A DNA stretch of 64,000 bases, from positions 1 to 64,000 of the forward strand of contig JAMKCH010022268.1 in NCBI GenBank assembly GCA_023653785.1, given 5' to 3'. Positions 33,501 to 46,491 of the stretch are shown piece after piece. The position numbers and the translations under genes were made by a program. The notes below the pieces were generated by a model. That model saw nothing but the letters and a program-made list of their open reading frames with translations, was not told where the DNA came from and made no database searches. Positions within the stretch are counted from its first letter, which is position 1, and every line of letters starts with the position of its first letter. This DNA comes from Ophioderma brevispina. Taxonomy: Eukaryota; Echinodermata; Ophiuroidea; Amphilepidida; Ophiodermatidae.

Positions 33501-34365
33501 AGCAAAATTATTCAGTTTGTGTCTCCCAAAAAAGTTACATATGAGGTGTGTATGGGTTCCCGTTTTTACTACGTGTGAGGTTTTGTTCTTACAGGTCAAA
33601 GGGAGGTTTTTTTCCGCCCAGCGACGAGATATAGATCTAGCGTACAAAATTTTGTACACCAACAACAGGATTTATTGAGAATTAAAAATGATTACAAAAA
33701 CACATTCAAATATATTAGCAATGAAAAATATGAAGGAGGGCGGTTTGGTTCAAAAAATGGTGTGAATGGACATTCTGAAATGTAGAAATATAATTTTTAA
33801 TACCGGTCGCACTACATATTTGTATTTCTGGAAATTGATATGTGTTATTTTAAATCCAAGTAGTTAATCAGCCCACAGTAAAGTGTTCAACCAGAAGTGA
33901 GCTGTAAAATAATTATTTAAAAGTGGGACTGTATCGGGACTAGCACGTTGTTTACAACGTTGTTTCATGAAGGTCAGCCTTCACTGGTATATTTATGTAG
34001 TTGTGGCATATATGTATGAGTATGTAGGTGTACCCTGTTAAAAGCAAAGTGTTTAGGATTTCGTAACACGTTTTTAAGCGCTAGATGCGTTTCAATAAAA
34101 CAAACCAATCAAAAAATACAAAATTTGTTGTCAAAAGAGGGTATTATAAGTACCACTGCTCCTCTAAACACTAAAAATCATGAAATTCAGCATGTGTTCC
34201 CCACCTTCGAAATCAGTTGCAATGCGAATTTCTAAGTGTACGCCTTAACGATAACGCGTTTTAAATATGTTGTAATGTAGCTCAAAGGGCATTTGTAGCT
34301 TAACACGTAGTGTTGTTATAGAAAATGAAATAAAAAACGTCAGAGATATAGTCTATAGAGTATAT
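30589..34365. other. long AT-rich stretch with no recognisable gene
   Basis: Contains a GAAA-rich tract (31140-31275). The short ORFs have no domain or splice support. No tRNA, inverted repeat or LINE motif was noticed. Confidence 0.4.
31140..31275 (+). repeat. GAAA-rich purine tract
   Basis: Irregular GAAAGAAAGA units interspersed with GTGAAAGAAAG and an A-run. Confidence 0.8.
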
Positions 34366-34480
34366 CTATAATATATTGATATAGAAGATAATAGAATATA
34401 TATAGTAGTATACAATACCTATATATATATAGTAGATATATATTATGATATATATTTATATAATCGATATATTCTACAAT
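34366..34480 (+). repeat. TATA-rich low-complexity tract
   Basis: Irregular TATATATAGTAG and ATATATATT units over about 115 bp. Confidence 0.8.
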
Positions 34481-35084
34481 ATGGTATATAGGGGACAGTT
34501 AACTAATTCATTTAGCTTAGAATGAGCCTTATAGATTAAATTACTTAATAGTCACCTTTGTTAGTCTAGTGGATTACCTTCATTTGTCAAAATAATATTC
34601 AGATCCTTTGACGGAATAAACCGCAATTCTAAGGAAACGTTAGGGAGACAGTAAATGTCTCTCTAACGTATTCATTAGTACATAACAACAAAAAGTGTCT
34701 CCCAAAGGTGCGAGATAGGGGTTATCTAACAACTTACTACTTTTATCGACCCCCTTTACACGTTTGGAACACTTAAAAGTCTATAGGGGGTCCACATGGA
34801 CCCAGCATTTTTTTTTCGCATTTGCTTGTTTAAACGCTAAATTATTTTTGCTCCAAATTTTATGTCAATGCCTAAATATCAATGGCGCATATTTTGGTGA
34901 AAAATCAAATGCCATTGCGTTTTTATCCTAATTACATAAATAAGCATTTTGTGGTGACTATTCAAAACTTTTTTGGCCATTAAATCATACTGGATTTTTT
35001 TTTAAATTTTTTATTCAGCAATGTAAAATGTATGTTATGTTCTGTATTAGGCCAAAAAAAAATTGTTGATTTTCCATAAGATGG

Positions 35085-35450
35085 AGTTTTTTGAGTTTGG
35101 GTCGGTCGGTCGGAAAAACTTTTTTTTCTTTTTTTTTTTAATGTCAATAGCAAAAACTGTATTGAAACAGGTTTGTTTGTATTAATAAGTTGATCAAAAC
35201 TTAAATTCAAGTTGCTTCTTACTCAAAAATGCATCTTGTACATTATGAAACCCACTAACATGCTAAGAAACTGTTTAAACATCGTTTTTTTTTTACAGTT
35301 TTGAAAGTTAAAATTGAAAAAAAAAACTTTTTCGAATTTTTCAAAATTAGGGGTCGGTATTCTTTGCACGTAAAAGGAAAAAAAAAACTTTTTCTGATTT
35401 CCAAAATGTAGGGTCGGTGGGACGAGGACAATCAAACACTTTTTTTTGGC
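35085..35450. repeat. GGGTCGGT / poly-A-CTTTTT sub-repeats
   Basis: GGGTCGGTCGGTCGGAAAAA, AGGGGTCGGTATTC and TAGGGTCGGTGGGAC each neighbour an A-run followed by CTTTTT. This suggests repeated decayed units or an element with purine-rich ends. The boundaries are not clear. Confidence 0.4.
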
Positions 35451-35904
35451 CTTATGAGCAAATTTTATGGAAAAAGGCCTGTAGGAAAGTGGTTTTCCAT
35501 TTTTCAGTGGGCGCCATTTGAATCGGTAATACCGATTTTCATGAATGACCTGAGTTTGGTAAAAAATTGCAATGGCAAAGTGGTTTCGGGGGGGGGGTCA
35601 CCCAGAGCCCCCCTCCCCATGTATCAGCAATGGCAAGTGACAGAAGACATTATACAACCAAATTGTAATTAAGGATGGGTTTACTTTTAATTTGGTATAT
35701 TTTTGGGCGGAGTGGTTCAAACATCAGCCTGCAAATCCCCTACCCAAACCCAAAGTGCAGGAACCCGCCCGCAATGCACCCATGCATTATTATTATACAC
35801 CTTACGCACTGTGTGTAAAGCCCTTAAGTGGAAATTGGCACATTTTAAAAAATTATGAAATTCTTCAATGTGCTCGCAAATAATAGTCGAGGCCATTATT
35901 TAAA
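35451..35904. other. no recognisable feature
   Basis: Includes a G-run at 35590. No gene. Confidence 0.4.
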
Positions 35905-36172
35905 AATAACACTACTCAAAAACAGATAGGGGGAATTAATAAGTCAGGTTAAAAGACATCCTTACAAAATATGAAATTTCTTCCAATTGCTTCAAATGCT
36001 AGCTCGGACTTAAAATAACATACTCAAAAACAGATAGGGGCGTTAATAAGAGGTTAAAGAAATCCTTAACGCAAATATGAAATTTCTCAATTTGAAAAAA
36101 GGCCAAAAAGAAAAAAATAACATACTCAAAAACAGATAGGGGCGTTAATAAGAGGTTAAAGGCATCCAGGTG
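35905..36172 (+). repeat. ~105-bp tandem repeat, about 2.6 units
   Basis: CTCAAAAACAGATAGGGG begins units at about 35915, 36018 and 36124, each followed by TTAATAAG, AGGTTAAA and, in the first two, ATATGAAATTTCT. Two units share AAAATAACATACTC at their start. Confidence 0.85.
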
Positions 36173-36912
36173 GTAATTGGTTAGTTTTCCATATTTAATC
36201 AACAAATGTGTATATTACATGGATATCATAGACTCGTTATCATGATATTAAAACCACAAAGTCCACAAACACGGTCAAACAGGGTGAATGCCTGGGGGAA
36301 AACACGCATACGGCGTGCATTTTCATGTGTTAAACGCTATTTCGTCGTCTGCTGAATTAATGTCGCCGAAATCGTTGTTTACCCATAAGGACACTGATTT
36401 GGTCTTAATCATTTCAGGTGAGGGCTAATGTAATAAGCTTTTACACCATGCCAAAAAGATCAATTTTGGAAAATCTTGAGGCCGCCCATTTTTTTAAAGG
36501 TTGCCAGTGTCTATTTAACAAACCAGCAAAATATCAATTTCACATTTTATAATAAACCACCTCCAGAAGTTATTTTGTTAAGAAAATGAAACACAAAAGA
36601 GGCTCACTGGCATAAAAAATGATCAACTGTAATGGAGGATTTTGTGTGATGTAAGGTGAAATTGTTGCAATGTAGGGCTTTTGACAAGTTTAATTAAAAA
36701 ATGCTTCATTATGGTGAGTCGCTATATTGAAAGAGGTGTGGCCACCATCATCTGAATTTGGGAGGGGTGCAACCTGGAGAAATAAAATACACAACACAAA
36801 ATACTAATCATGGGGTAAATAGAGATAATTGGCAATGGGTTACCGCACTTAACTTTTGATATCTTGATTTCTCCACTATATAGGCACTGCTTGAAACTTG
36901 AGAAAAGAATAC
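36173..36912. other. no recognisable feature
   Basis: No supported ORF or repeat. Confidence 0.4.
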
Positions 36913-36916
36913 TTAA

Positions 36917-38189
36917 AAGGTGCATTGTTCGAAAAATATGTCTATGTGTCTCTACTTGATAGAGAGCGGCACTTGCACATACACCCCAATCAAGTACCGT
37001 GGAAAAAAATTGATTTGATGGTAGAAGTCTTAAGGCATACTGCAACGCTCTATTCAAATTTTGCAATATTGATGGTTAACATATTTGGCAGTTTTGGTTA
37101 TATCTTGGAATGAAATGGATTTGACGGCTGCAAATTTCAGGATAAATGAGAAAAAACGGCCTTTCATCTGATATCCAATCGATACTACTACGGGTAAATC
37201 AGTTGGGTCCAGGGTTCGCCAGTTTTTCCACAGGTGGAAAAAAACCGTGGTTTTTTTCTGCAATTTTTCCACTTGAAGAAGAGAGGTCCAGTTTCTTCCA
37301 CTCAAAGTGGAAGAAACTAAAAAGTCATTTATTTTTTTTATTTTAAAGCCAATGACTTAAACTTTTGGTTTTTATTATACAGTGAATGAAATATAGTGAA
37401 ATAATTTAAAATAACCATTGAGGGACCCCCTACCTACCCCATGCAATTGCATATTGAACTCGCATTGATTCACAAGGCCTAAATATAACAAATTACTGGA
37501 AGAAACCGATTAGACACTTTTCAGACCAACAAGGCCAAGCAGAGACTCCTTGTAAAGACTTGAAAACATCTTCAATTTCTTTAAACAAATGTCATAGTCG
37601 CCCTAACGCAGGTTCTCCCCACTAAGCAATAAAAAGTTAGATAGGTATTACACATAACATTTAAAACAAAAGAACAATAATGGTTGCTACTTTTATGATT
37701 TGTGTTTTAAAATTAACAAATTGGCCATACAGGTTTTAAAGGCTTTTTCATTGTTTGCATCTACAATTACAACTGTGATAGTATAAATGTGTACATGGAA
37801 AGATTTGGAAAATGGGTTACAATATCATCGGTATAATTTGTTTGCAAGACAAAACAAAATTGTGAACAAATTTACTATATACTTGCAAGGTATACAAACA
37901 TGCTATAAACTTGTAAACTAATTTTGAAAAAAAAAGATTGTCTGTAAAGTAACTAAAGTAATCTTGATGATTTGAAGTGCAAAGCAGATGAATATGGTGT
38001 AATTTAGTTTGTTGTTCATAATACATTTCTATATTTCTTCCAGTTTCTTCCAATTTCTTCCAGTTTCTTCCGGAAGAAACTGGAAGAAACACCTTTTTTC
38101 CAGTTTCTTCCATTCTTCCGGAAGAAATAAGTTTCTTCCGGAAGTTTCCGAACCCTGGTGGGGTCCAAAGATGATCGGAACATGCACCT
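36917..38189. mobile_element. TTAA-flanked element interrupted by a hAT-like MITE
   Basis: TTAA at 36913-36916 then AAGGTGCATTGTTCGA; right end GATCGGAACATGCACCT then TTAA at 38190-38193. Without the 948-bp insertion it is only about 320 bp. The segment around the insertion matches the uninterrupted copy at 2661-2784. Confidence 0.7.
37210..38157. mobile_element. hAT-like MITE with 8-bp target duplication
   Basis: Termini CAGGGTTCGCCAGTTTTTCC and GGAAGTTTCCGAACCCTG are inverted. The flanks GTTGGGTC (37202-37209) and GTGGGGTC (38158-38165) match at 7 of 8 bases, the length typical for hAT transposases. The interior has hairpin-prone TTTCTTCC motifs, including the palindrome TTTCTTCCGGAAGAAA near 38064. 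No transposase ORF, so non-autonomous. Confidence 0.8.
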
Positions 38190-38193
38190 TTAA

Positions 38194-39339
38194 ACTTATC
38201 CATTTATAATTATAAAATTCAGCCAATTAAATAGTCACTGTAAGCACCATTAGAATTCAGGATTCTTTAAAATTATGTGCAAAAGGTGCATCAGACAGAG
38301 AATTGTGACCGTTGTTTGCACTCCAAAAAGATTTCAAATCTGTGAGCATTTTGTTCGAACTTCCCAGTGGAGATGCCTGGTGTTAGAGGTCATCCTGTTC
38401 TGCCAAGTTCAAATCAAGCTCTTCTTGATGCTTCAGTTTTCCCAACTGCTGCCACTCGTGATGCCACTGTCTCAGTTTATTATGGTAGTTATTTGTGGTT
38501 CTTCTGTCTCCTAAAAATGAAAAATAGGTGAGATAAAACAATCAAATAATATCAGGTTATTTTTAATCTCAAATCGTGGCCTGTAGCAAATTGCTAGAGA
38601 ATTTCAACTTAATATTTACGAGACAGGAAACAATGCAACTTGGAGGCGCAGCTTAAAACAGCGCCACCTGCAAATCCAAACACACTAACGAAACACATAA
38701 CGGTTGGGTAGTGCAAGTTTATCAGGGTTCATTGCCCATTTTAAATGAACCATGGAGAAAGTGGTTTTCAGGTCTTTTGTAATCAACTCTGTTATTACAA
38801 ATTAAATCCCAAATTGATTACCCGAATTAAATCGGAGTGGCAATGGTTTTTGGGGTGTATAATAATTATAATAGGCTGTTTTGATATTAGAGTGTATCGG
38901 TTCGCATGATACAAGAGGATAGCTCTGTGCCATGGGCGGTCTGTTAAGGGTTTATGTTGATCGAGATTAATGTTTGCAGGGAAGTTTCGGAGTTTGTGAC
39001 ATTCAATACAAAACCAAATTAAGACAGCTGAAATTCATCACCTGAAATTTGGATGTAAACCAAGTTGAGGGTGTAAATTCGAGAAACCCAATGTTATTGC
39101 ATGCAAGGTTAAATGTTTCAAATTCCTGGTGACATGACCCTGACTCTATTACTTTTCCTGGTATCACTAAGGAGCCTTATTTTGACTTGATTTTGAATTT
39201 TGATATGTTGAAAACAATGTAAGATAATAGCTACCCCGATGCTGGTAAGTCCGTCATTGAAAAGTACCACACAATGGAACTGAACTGCATTGAAAATCTA
39301 TTATTTAAATTTTCCCGGGAGATGGCCAGCCGCACGATA
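38194..39339. other. no recognisable feature
   Basis: A plus-strand ORF at 38275-38514 has no recognised domain. Confidence 0.4.
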
Positions 39340-39432
39340 GTGTTGAAAAAAAAACCCTGTGCGCTTGGCCGGCTTCGACGGCGACCTTGTATTACATGCA
39401 CGACGCTCTAACGACTGAGCTATCAAGCAGGT
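39340..39432 (-). mobile_element. degenerate tRNA-derived SINE head
   Basis: On the minus strand, TTGATAGCTCAGTCGTTAGA (good box A) is followed by AAGGTCGCCG.TCGAAGCC (box B with a base lost). It resembles a tRNA 5' half strongly but lacks an intact box B and a paired acceptor stem. Confidence 0.5.
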
Positions 39433-40129
39433 CGGTAGAAGAGCGATAGATATCATCTATAGGATAGGTTCGAAAGGTGTTCTTTACTACGCCTTCAAAT
39501 GCATTGAAATAGTATTTACTACAGTCTATCTAATCTTGATCGATTGTGCTGTGACAACGGAGATACGGAATGCTGCTGCTTTGCCGTTTTGTAGTTATAA
39601 ACGGTAACGAGATAGGAATAGTTTGGTGTCACTGTCACGTACCAGTCACGTGTCGGTATAAGGTATCAGTTTGCTCTTCGGGGTCGACCGATATAATAAA
39701 ATTCAGGACTATTTAAATCAAGGGTCTGTACATGGCCCTCTGCCAGAGTGCTATTATATTTTCCAAAAGACACGGTTTAGTATGTAAAACAGTACAAAAA
39801 TTTCCTTTTTCATAACTGATTCAAAAACGACGTAGATGACGATAATCGGTGTTTTTTCCATGTAGGGATACGTACGTCATTTTACTGAATGGTACCACGA
39901 AGCAAAATAATAAAAACCAATCACGCCGTGCCGTCATCAACATCTTTATTTTTCCAAAAAATGGCGGTTATTCCCATAATTAAAATTCCTTTTAAGATTC
40001 ACATCTGTATAATGTTCTTTAATGATTAATATTCAATTGTCCCCGCATAAATGTGAAAAGATGGGTCCATAAGTCGACAAACCTGAAAACATAGTCAGCC
40101 GGCTAAATACCCTTACGGGACTGAATGAG
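39433..40129. other. no recognisable feature
   Basis: No supported gene or repeat. Confidence 0.4.
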
Positions 40130-40272
40130 CAGACGGATCCCCGTTTAGTTAATCAGGCTTACAGCCACGTGCGCGCGGCTGCGGGGGTTATGCGTCCAGC
40201 AAGTGGTCCCACGAGATCGATCCGAGGACCTTTGCTCCAGAGGTTAACTTGCTGACCGCCAGGGGACCACGC
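40130..40272 (-). mobile_element. possible tRNA-derived SINE, degenerate
   Basis: Minus strand: GGCGTGGTCCCCTGGCGGTC, then GGTCCTCGGATCGATCTC ~50 bp later, resembling box A and box B of a long-variable-arm tRNA. Weak match. Confidence 0.35.
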
Positions 40273-40519
40273 CACTTTCCCATTAATATTACCCCTAGTT
40301 TTGCAGTTGGGTAAACATGAGCATTAAAATTATGTATGAAAGCACATGAATTGGCATTATTAAATAAATGAAATGGGTTGATGGCAAATTAAGTTGTTAA
40401 TGTCTTCAATAAAAACATTGAGGCTTATATGATTCGCTTATTAAAGAATATTCGGTAAAAGTGTACATTGTTTTTTCACTTTCATTGGAGATTTTGCATC
40501 ATTTGGAATTTTCACCATA

Positions 40520-40575
40520 GTTTTTTTTTTTTTTTTTTTTTTCTTTTTTTTTTTTTGTTTTTTTTTTTTTTTTGG
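40520..40575 (-). repeat. poly-A/T tract
   Basis: Runs of T broken by single C and G bases. Confidence 0.95.
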
Positions 40576-40620
40576 TTTATTGTGTTTTTGGTGGTCATGA
40601 AATGTTAAATAAGAATTTAA

Positions 40621-42022
40621 AGGTGCCTTGTTCCGATCATCTTTGCGACCAGTGGCGGATTTAAAGTCAGCAGTGTCAAGCAGCTGTGACACCCCCCCCC
40701 CAATATTGCTCTCAGGGCGTGGTGGTTATTTAAAGGTGCATGACAGATTTCAATAATAGATGTTCCTAAAAATATGAAAATTCTGATTTTTGCATATTGC
40801 GTGTAAAGCTTTCTAACAAATATTACCCACATTTAGTTGTTTCATTTTAAGTTATTTGTTACAAAAACAAAAAGGTCGGGATATATTGAGTGTCTATTAT
40901 ATATGAAACACTACATATCACAGAAAAGATGGATGATTGAAATCTCTCGTTGCACCTATAAGAGTCAGCAGTGTCATTAGCTGTAGGGCCCTAAAAAAAC
41001 ACAAGAAAAGGGGGAAAAATCACGGCCACAGTATTTGTTTTCCACCAACATTTATAGGGGCCCAGTGTCCTTTCACACCATCATGGGCCTATGCTGGTCA
41101 CTGGGCCCGACACAAAAGTTTCTACCAAAATGCGAGAGGCCCATGGAGTTGATGTTTTCACGAAGTCAAATCCTCTTGCAACAGGTCCCCCTGTTATCAA
41201 TTAGAAACCATTCACAAACACTTATAACTGGGGGGATGGTGCAAAAAAGGGCCTGAAAATGTTTAATCCTTCAAAGGTGGGGCCATAGTCATTAAAAAAA
41301 TCACCCTAATTTTGCATGTTAAAGGTCCATGGCCCGATCGCTAATAGCCTCGTCCCCAGAAGCCCCAGATTTACCAGAAGTGGTCAACATTTTGGTATCA
41401 GAAGAAAGCTACTATTTTTCTCATTTACCCTGTGAAATCTTAGAGCCAAAGGATGTTTGGTTTGGAAGTTAAGAGCGAAAATGTGCCCCATTTCGGTCGA
41501 CCAATATTAATTTTACACAGTACCCTTTGGGGCTTACAAAATCACATTTTTAGCTCTCGCATCAAAACGGATTGAAAAATCGGCGTGAAACTTTACAGAT
41601 GGGGTTTTGGAGTGAAGGCCAATCTATCAAGATGAAAACTTCATTATCTTTAAATCGGGCCACCCCCTTGAAAATAGAGTTTATATGATCTTCTGTGGGG
41701 TTGATGTTTTTCATGGATAAAAGATGGCTATGATTGTTTTTTTTAGATCCAATATTTTTTTTTCATCACTGCCCTTACAAGTGTTTGTAAATACCTTTAA
41801 CACATTAGGATCAAAACTATGCATCAAATTGCTCCATTTTAAGACCAGATTTTCAAAATTTCTTCACTTCTGAGGGAAGCAGACACCCACCTAGTGCCAC
41901 TCAAGTGCGACATTGCGTCACTTCGTGACTAAAGGGCCCTTTTGCTTAAATCTGCTGCTGTTTGGCACCCCCTTCTCATACCAAGTAGAGGACGCAAAAG
42001 ACATAAATCGGAACAAGCACCT
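40621..42022. mobile_element. TTAA-flanked element, AGGTGC.TGTTCCGAT family, 1.4 kb
   Basis: TTAA at 40617-40620 then AGGTGCCTTGTTCCGAT; right end ATCGGAACAAGCACCT then TTAA at 42023-42026. It holds a smaller TTAA element at 41323-41667, a GTGGCGGATTTAAAG block with a C-run near 40690, and GGGCCCAGTG..CACTGGGCCC inverted words. No transposase ORF. Confidence 0.75.
41323..41667 (+). mobile_element. nested TTAA MITE (GGCCCGAT family), copy 2
   Basis: TTAA (41319-41322) then AGGTCCATGGCCCGATCGCT; right end AAATCGGGCCACCCCCT followed by TTGA (a mutated TTAA). It is the inverse-orientation counterpart of 4069-4424, sharing TTTCGGTCGACCAATATT and GCTCTCGCATCAAAACG-type words. Confidence 0.75.
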
Positions 42023-42729
42023 TTAAACAAAAACCTGTATAACCTTTGGGCCTGTTGACTTTTTTTAACTAATGACAATCTCTATTTAGGATCTAAGGGC
42101 CAACATGGAATTGGATTGATCAATTGCGTTTGTGAGCCGCATTTGTATCCGGAATCCGGAATTTTGGCATATCATCCGGGATGGATGATAGATGTCAAAA
42201 GATGGATGAACTTGATGGAAATTTACCTGTTGAACTTAAACATCACCATGCATCTTCTTTGCCTTGTCCTTCAGTCCAAACCCCTTTTAGCATACCTCCT
42301 TCCAACTCCTCTATTCCCCACCCACACCTCACATGCTTTACAGCTACAGCACACAACTGCCAATACCTTGTTTTCCTCTTCTCTACCTGAAATAAACAAA
42401 GAACAAGAATTATAATTAAAATATAGTGTGTGTACAAACATTATTTTCATAGGTCATGGCTTCTGTGTCATCTAATCCAAGGGTTGCCTATTCAAAGATA
42501 TAACAATCAAAATTCCAAATTTCCCCAGTTCACCCCCTTATGTGGCCTCTGACCTATGTGTGTGACCTTTGACCTCAGATTTGTTCTTTGTTCAGGTCAG
42601 TGGTCCTTTTGACCAAATTTGGTGGTATGTAAATTTAACCATTAAAACAAAAGCTGACTTGAAACTTGGACCCTTCCAGGTGGCTATTATAATATTTCTT
42701 GGTGTCAAACTAAGCAGTCAATGCATTAA

Positions 42730-43428
42730 AGGCTGACTCAGAGATTTCGAAATATAATTATTTTAAGTAGAAATTAAAAATAGGCATCTAGAACTAAAGA
42801 TAGTCACCTAAATTGTTCAATTCCAGAGTTGGAGATGAATCGGATTTTCCGTTTTCATGCAGTAAACATTTGAAGCGACAGGAGGAGATTTTTTTAGGAT
42901 ACGAATTTCTCTCAAATTGCACAGGATCGATTGTAGACCACCTACCAAGAAGGTTTGTACAAAAGAAAACAGCAAACCTTGTTTTGAACTTGCCTGACTA
43001 TCGTAATTGTCCCCATAGAACACCGTGCTTTGACTTTCTGTCGTGCACGACAGAAAGTACTAAATCATAATATTATTACATAAAGACGGCGTATTCGGCT
43101 TATTCACTTCAGGTGTGATCTAATACATTGGAAAGCATTCCAAATATGCAAAAAACCTGGGTTCGAAAAAAATTGGGGGCGCTTCTTTGTGAAAATCTCC
43201 TCATGTCTCTTTAAATACACAGTATAACAGTGCCATAGGATAGCGTGTATAACAAAATTTCCGGATCCGGAATTTTATAACAAAGTTGTGATTTCCTATA
43301 TGAAGGACTTCGTTTTGAGCTTAGTTATTTCACACAGTTAGTGTATGGACAAGCATTATGTACATGCAAAAAACATGATTTGTTTGAAAATTGAGTACGT
43401 CCTCATCGGGAAATCTCTGAGTCTGCCT
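42730..43428. mobile_element. TTAA element, AGGCTGACTCAGAG family, copy 1
   Basis: TTAA then AGGCTGACTCAGAGATTTCG at the left; GGAAATCTCTGAGTCTGCCT then TCAA (TTAA in the other copy) at the right. About 700 bp. The interior has CCGGATCCGGAATTTTATAA. The duplicated copy is at 47982-48679 and a shortened inverted relative at 8366-8725. Confidence 0.75.
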
Positions 43429-44038
43429 TCAAGTCCCAATTTATCAATTTCAGCTATTTTAAGGAATTTTGAGTTTTGCTAAAAATGTGCCTGTATCCCT
43501 TTAATGTATACGAAAAAATGAAGTTCTAATAAAATCTAAAATAAAACAATTTGGAGCAATGCTACCCTAAATATGCAGATTTGCTGTGCTAAAATAAGTG
43601 CAAACTTAGGCAAACTGGCTTTTGACATGACATAAAGAACATTATTGAGACAGTAGTTTTCTGGTAATAAAAAACTTGTTTTGTATGTCACACACGCTTG
43701 ACCAAAAAGACAGTTGATTAAAAGTTCCATATTTCCTATAAATTTGTCACTTTTCACTATAATTTCAAAAATTGAAGTTCTTACTTAAGGCACTATAAAA
43801 TTAAAGAAGCAAATTGGTGCAAAAATCTCACTTTTTTGCTCCAAAATGTTTATTATGTCTGTGTAAATGAGGGTGTTTGAGTTGAAAATATTGTTTAAAA
43901 ATAATCATACAGGAAACTTGGAAGAATGGTTAACATGACAATGTAAAGAAATAATGCAATAGCATCAACTTATTTTTTTGTCAAAAAGGTTTAGGCCTCC
44001 TTTTTTTTGAGAATGACTCTTTAGGATTAGTTTTTTAA

Positions 44039-45595
44039 GGTATTTGCGTCGTCAGAGAACTTAGCTCAGCTACTGCGCATGCGTATTTCAAATTTCACCT
44101 TGCGCCTTGCTTGAATCTGCGTATGGCGCACACGCAGATTTCGCGGAGAACTCGTTTGTTCAGCGCGTACAAATGCGATGTGTTGTGAAAGCGCAAAAGA
44201 TAGAGTTTACCATGCCCTTTCCCTTCGCCATAATAAAAAATGTTTTGTTGAGTGGGAAAAGAACATAATATATTCTTTAAAAGAAAAATCGCTAATGTCA
44301 GAAATTAAAAGGACTGAACAGTCTCTAACTTCAAACAAACGAAGAGATATATGTCAAAAACACTCACAGAAAAAAATGGATGCTTTATTAACATACTTCA
44401 AAGGTTCTCTACAAAGAACCATTTTCTTGGCCGCAGAACCTTTTCTGGTTCTGAAAAGAACCCGACAAAGATTGGTTCTTTATTGGGGGCATAGATCTGG
44501 AAGGGGTGGTGTAAGGTGTATAGGTGTGTGCAGCGGCGAAAGCCCCAGGCCGTGCAGTTCATGCCTTTTCGGGACTGTTTTCCGACACTTTATAGACCTT
44601 CGGCCGCCTATGGAATCTGCCCCTTTTCTTTAACCCATTGTGCATAAATTCTACACAAATTTTATATTGTTATCTGAAAATTAGGAACCCGTTGACCCAT
44701 TGTTGTAATTTTACTCAAAATGGACTGAAGTATGTCAAACTTACGTTTGCTATATAGACGCTTGAAACACCAATTCTCAGTTCATCAAGCCTTCACCGCC
44801 CTGTGCAGCAGACCTACCATTTTTTCGAGAGATTTATTGACATAATAACACAACCATAGAACTATAAATGAATAAATAAATAAATAAAAATAAATAAAAT
44901 GATTAATAATGCATAATTTAGATTTAGTATATACATTGAATCAAACTCAAACAATTTAAAGGCCTACGACAATAAATTAAAAACTCAGCGTGAACAGACA
45001 TGGCAAAGCCCTTGTAGGCCTACTGTTTCTTGACAATGTCATTTTGGTCAATGCTAAAAATGATTTAAAGAAGACCTTATAGTCTGTGAACAGAACCTAA
45101 TTTCTATCTTGTTATGGCCACAAGAGAAGCGTCTGACCGTTAAGCGAAAACTAGCGTTAGATCGCGCCTTTATCGACGCGATGGTACACACCAAATGGTG
45201 CATATGCGTCTCGGATTTGACAACGGCCGGTGCCAAAATAGACATATTTTTTGACATATTTTGCCATTTATCTGGAAAAGTAATCCCGGCACCCCCTATT
45301 TTTATTACATTTTCGAAAAGATCTCATCAAAACCCTGAACATAAGTGAAAATTAAAAAAAATTCTATTGAATTGTTTTTTCACTATAAGGCGTAATGTGG
45401 TGCAAATTTTAATTTTCTCATAGACTTCTGTAGTAACTTTGGGCGAAACATGCCCTTTTTAAACCATTCATAGCTCAAAATTGAGTACCGTACCCCCCTA
45501 ATTTTTTTAAAGATTTGTTATTTACCCACTTTAAAGTAACATATATGTTAATTTAAGCAAATTTCATCGATAGGTTCTATGACGACGCAAACACC
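44039..45595. mobile_element. TTAA element, GGTATTTGCGTCGTC family, 1.56 kb
   Basis: TTAA at 44035-44038 then GGTATTTGCGTCGTC; right end GACGACGCAAACACC then TTAA at 45596-45599. The termini match at 14 of 15 bases. The interior includes a 151-residue ORF (44178-44633) without a recognisable transposase motif, repeated AAAGAACC words near 44410-44480 and an AAAT microsatellite near 44870. The corresponding site in copy 2 of the duplication is empty. Confidence 0.8.
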
Positions 45596-45599
45596 TTAA

Positions 45600-46491
45600 G
45601 GTAGGATCATCGGATAAAATGGTCTTACAGAAAAATGACCATAAAATCAAAACCCCTGAATCAATTTAGCCCAAACTTGACTATGGTAAGGATTGAACAC
45701 TCCTCCGCAAATTTTTGCATTTTCAAGACTGCATGATTTGTTCTAGTGTTTTTATTAATTTTTTTAAAAATTCCCTAATTTTTAAAATAAATAATTTTTC
45801 CCAGCCTAAATGGAAGGTGCCTTTAAGCTGAAACTTTTGGGATGTGTGTATAAACAAAATACCTAAAATCTCACGTTGGCTTTTTGGAATCAAGTGTTTA
45901 ATTCTTTAGAAAAAAAATTTAGGGAAAAATAATTTAGGGAAAATTAAAAACACCTATTATTTCAAATAGAAACACTCAATCTGCAAAATCTAACGTGAGA
46001 ATTTTCTAAATTTGATTTCCTTTCATATGACACCTTCATCACCAAGGGAGTTGTAGTTTCTTCTATGAAAAATTGTGAAAAGTGGGTAATTAAGTATTTC
46101 TAGAAATACTTCAACAAAAAGTGTTGTTGCGACCACCAGTTCTTTGCTTTTGATGACACACATAAAAACAAAAAAATTGCATGGATTTTTGATATTTCTT
46201 TAACCATTAAAAACAAACACCAATCTTATAACTCATCAATTACTTGAGAAATAATTGAAATAAAATGTGTAGTTTTTCACAAAATTGCCCCATTTTGGTT
46301 ATTTTCTGTACTGCCAAAATCAGCCCCTGTACAAAGTCTATGGGAATTTGAAAACGTATTACGTGACATATCTCTCAAACGCCTTTTTGGAAAAAATTAA
46401 AACTTGGCACACATGTTTCTTTCACCAATACCAACATTTCATGAGAATTTCAACAAGATCTGGGCACGAAGCCGTAGCCGATAATCCTACC
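45600..46491. mobile_element. TTAA element, GGTAGGATCATCGG family, 892 bp
   Basis: It shares the TTAA at 45596-45599 with its left neighbour, then GGTAGGATCATCGG; right end CCGATAATCCTACC then TTAA at 46492-46495 (13 of 14 matching). No transposase ORF; the 124-residue ORF at 46285-46659 runs across the end and is chance. Confidence 0.8.

Noticed and set aside
35905..36172. CRISPR-like array
   Set aside because: Units are ~105 bp and tandem without unique spacers, in eukaryotic DNA; an ordinary tandem repeat.
40441..40692. Lysine-rich minus-strand ORF
   Set aside because: Created by the poly-A/T tract.
44178..44633. 151-residue ORF inside the 44039-45595 TTAA element as a transposase
   Set aside because: No DDD/DDE-type motif, no zinc-binding tail, and far too short for a piggyBac transposase; left as uncharacterised.
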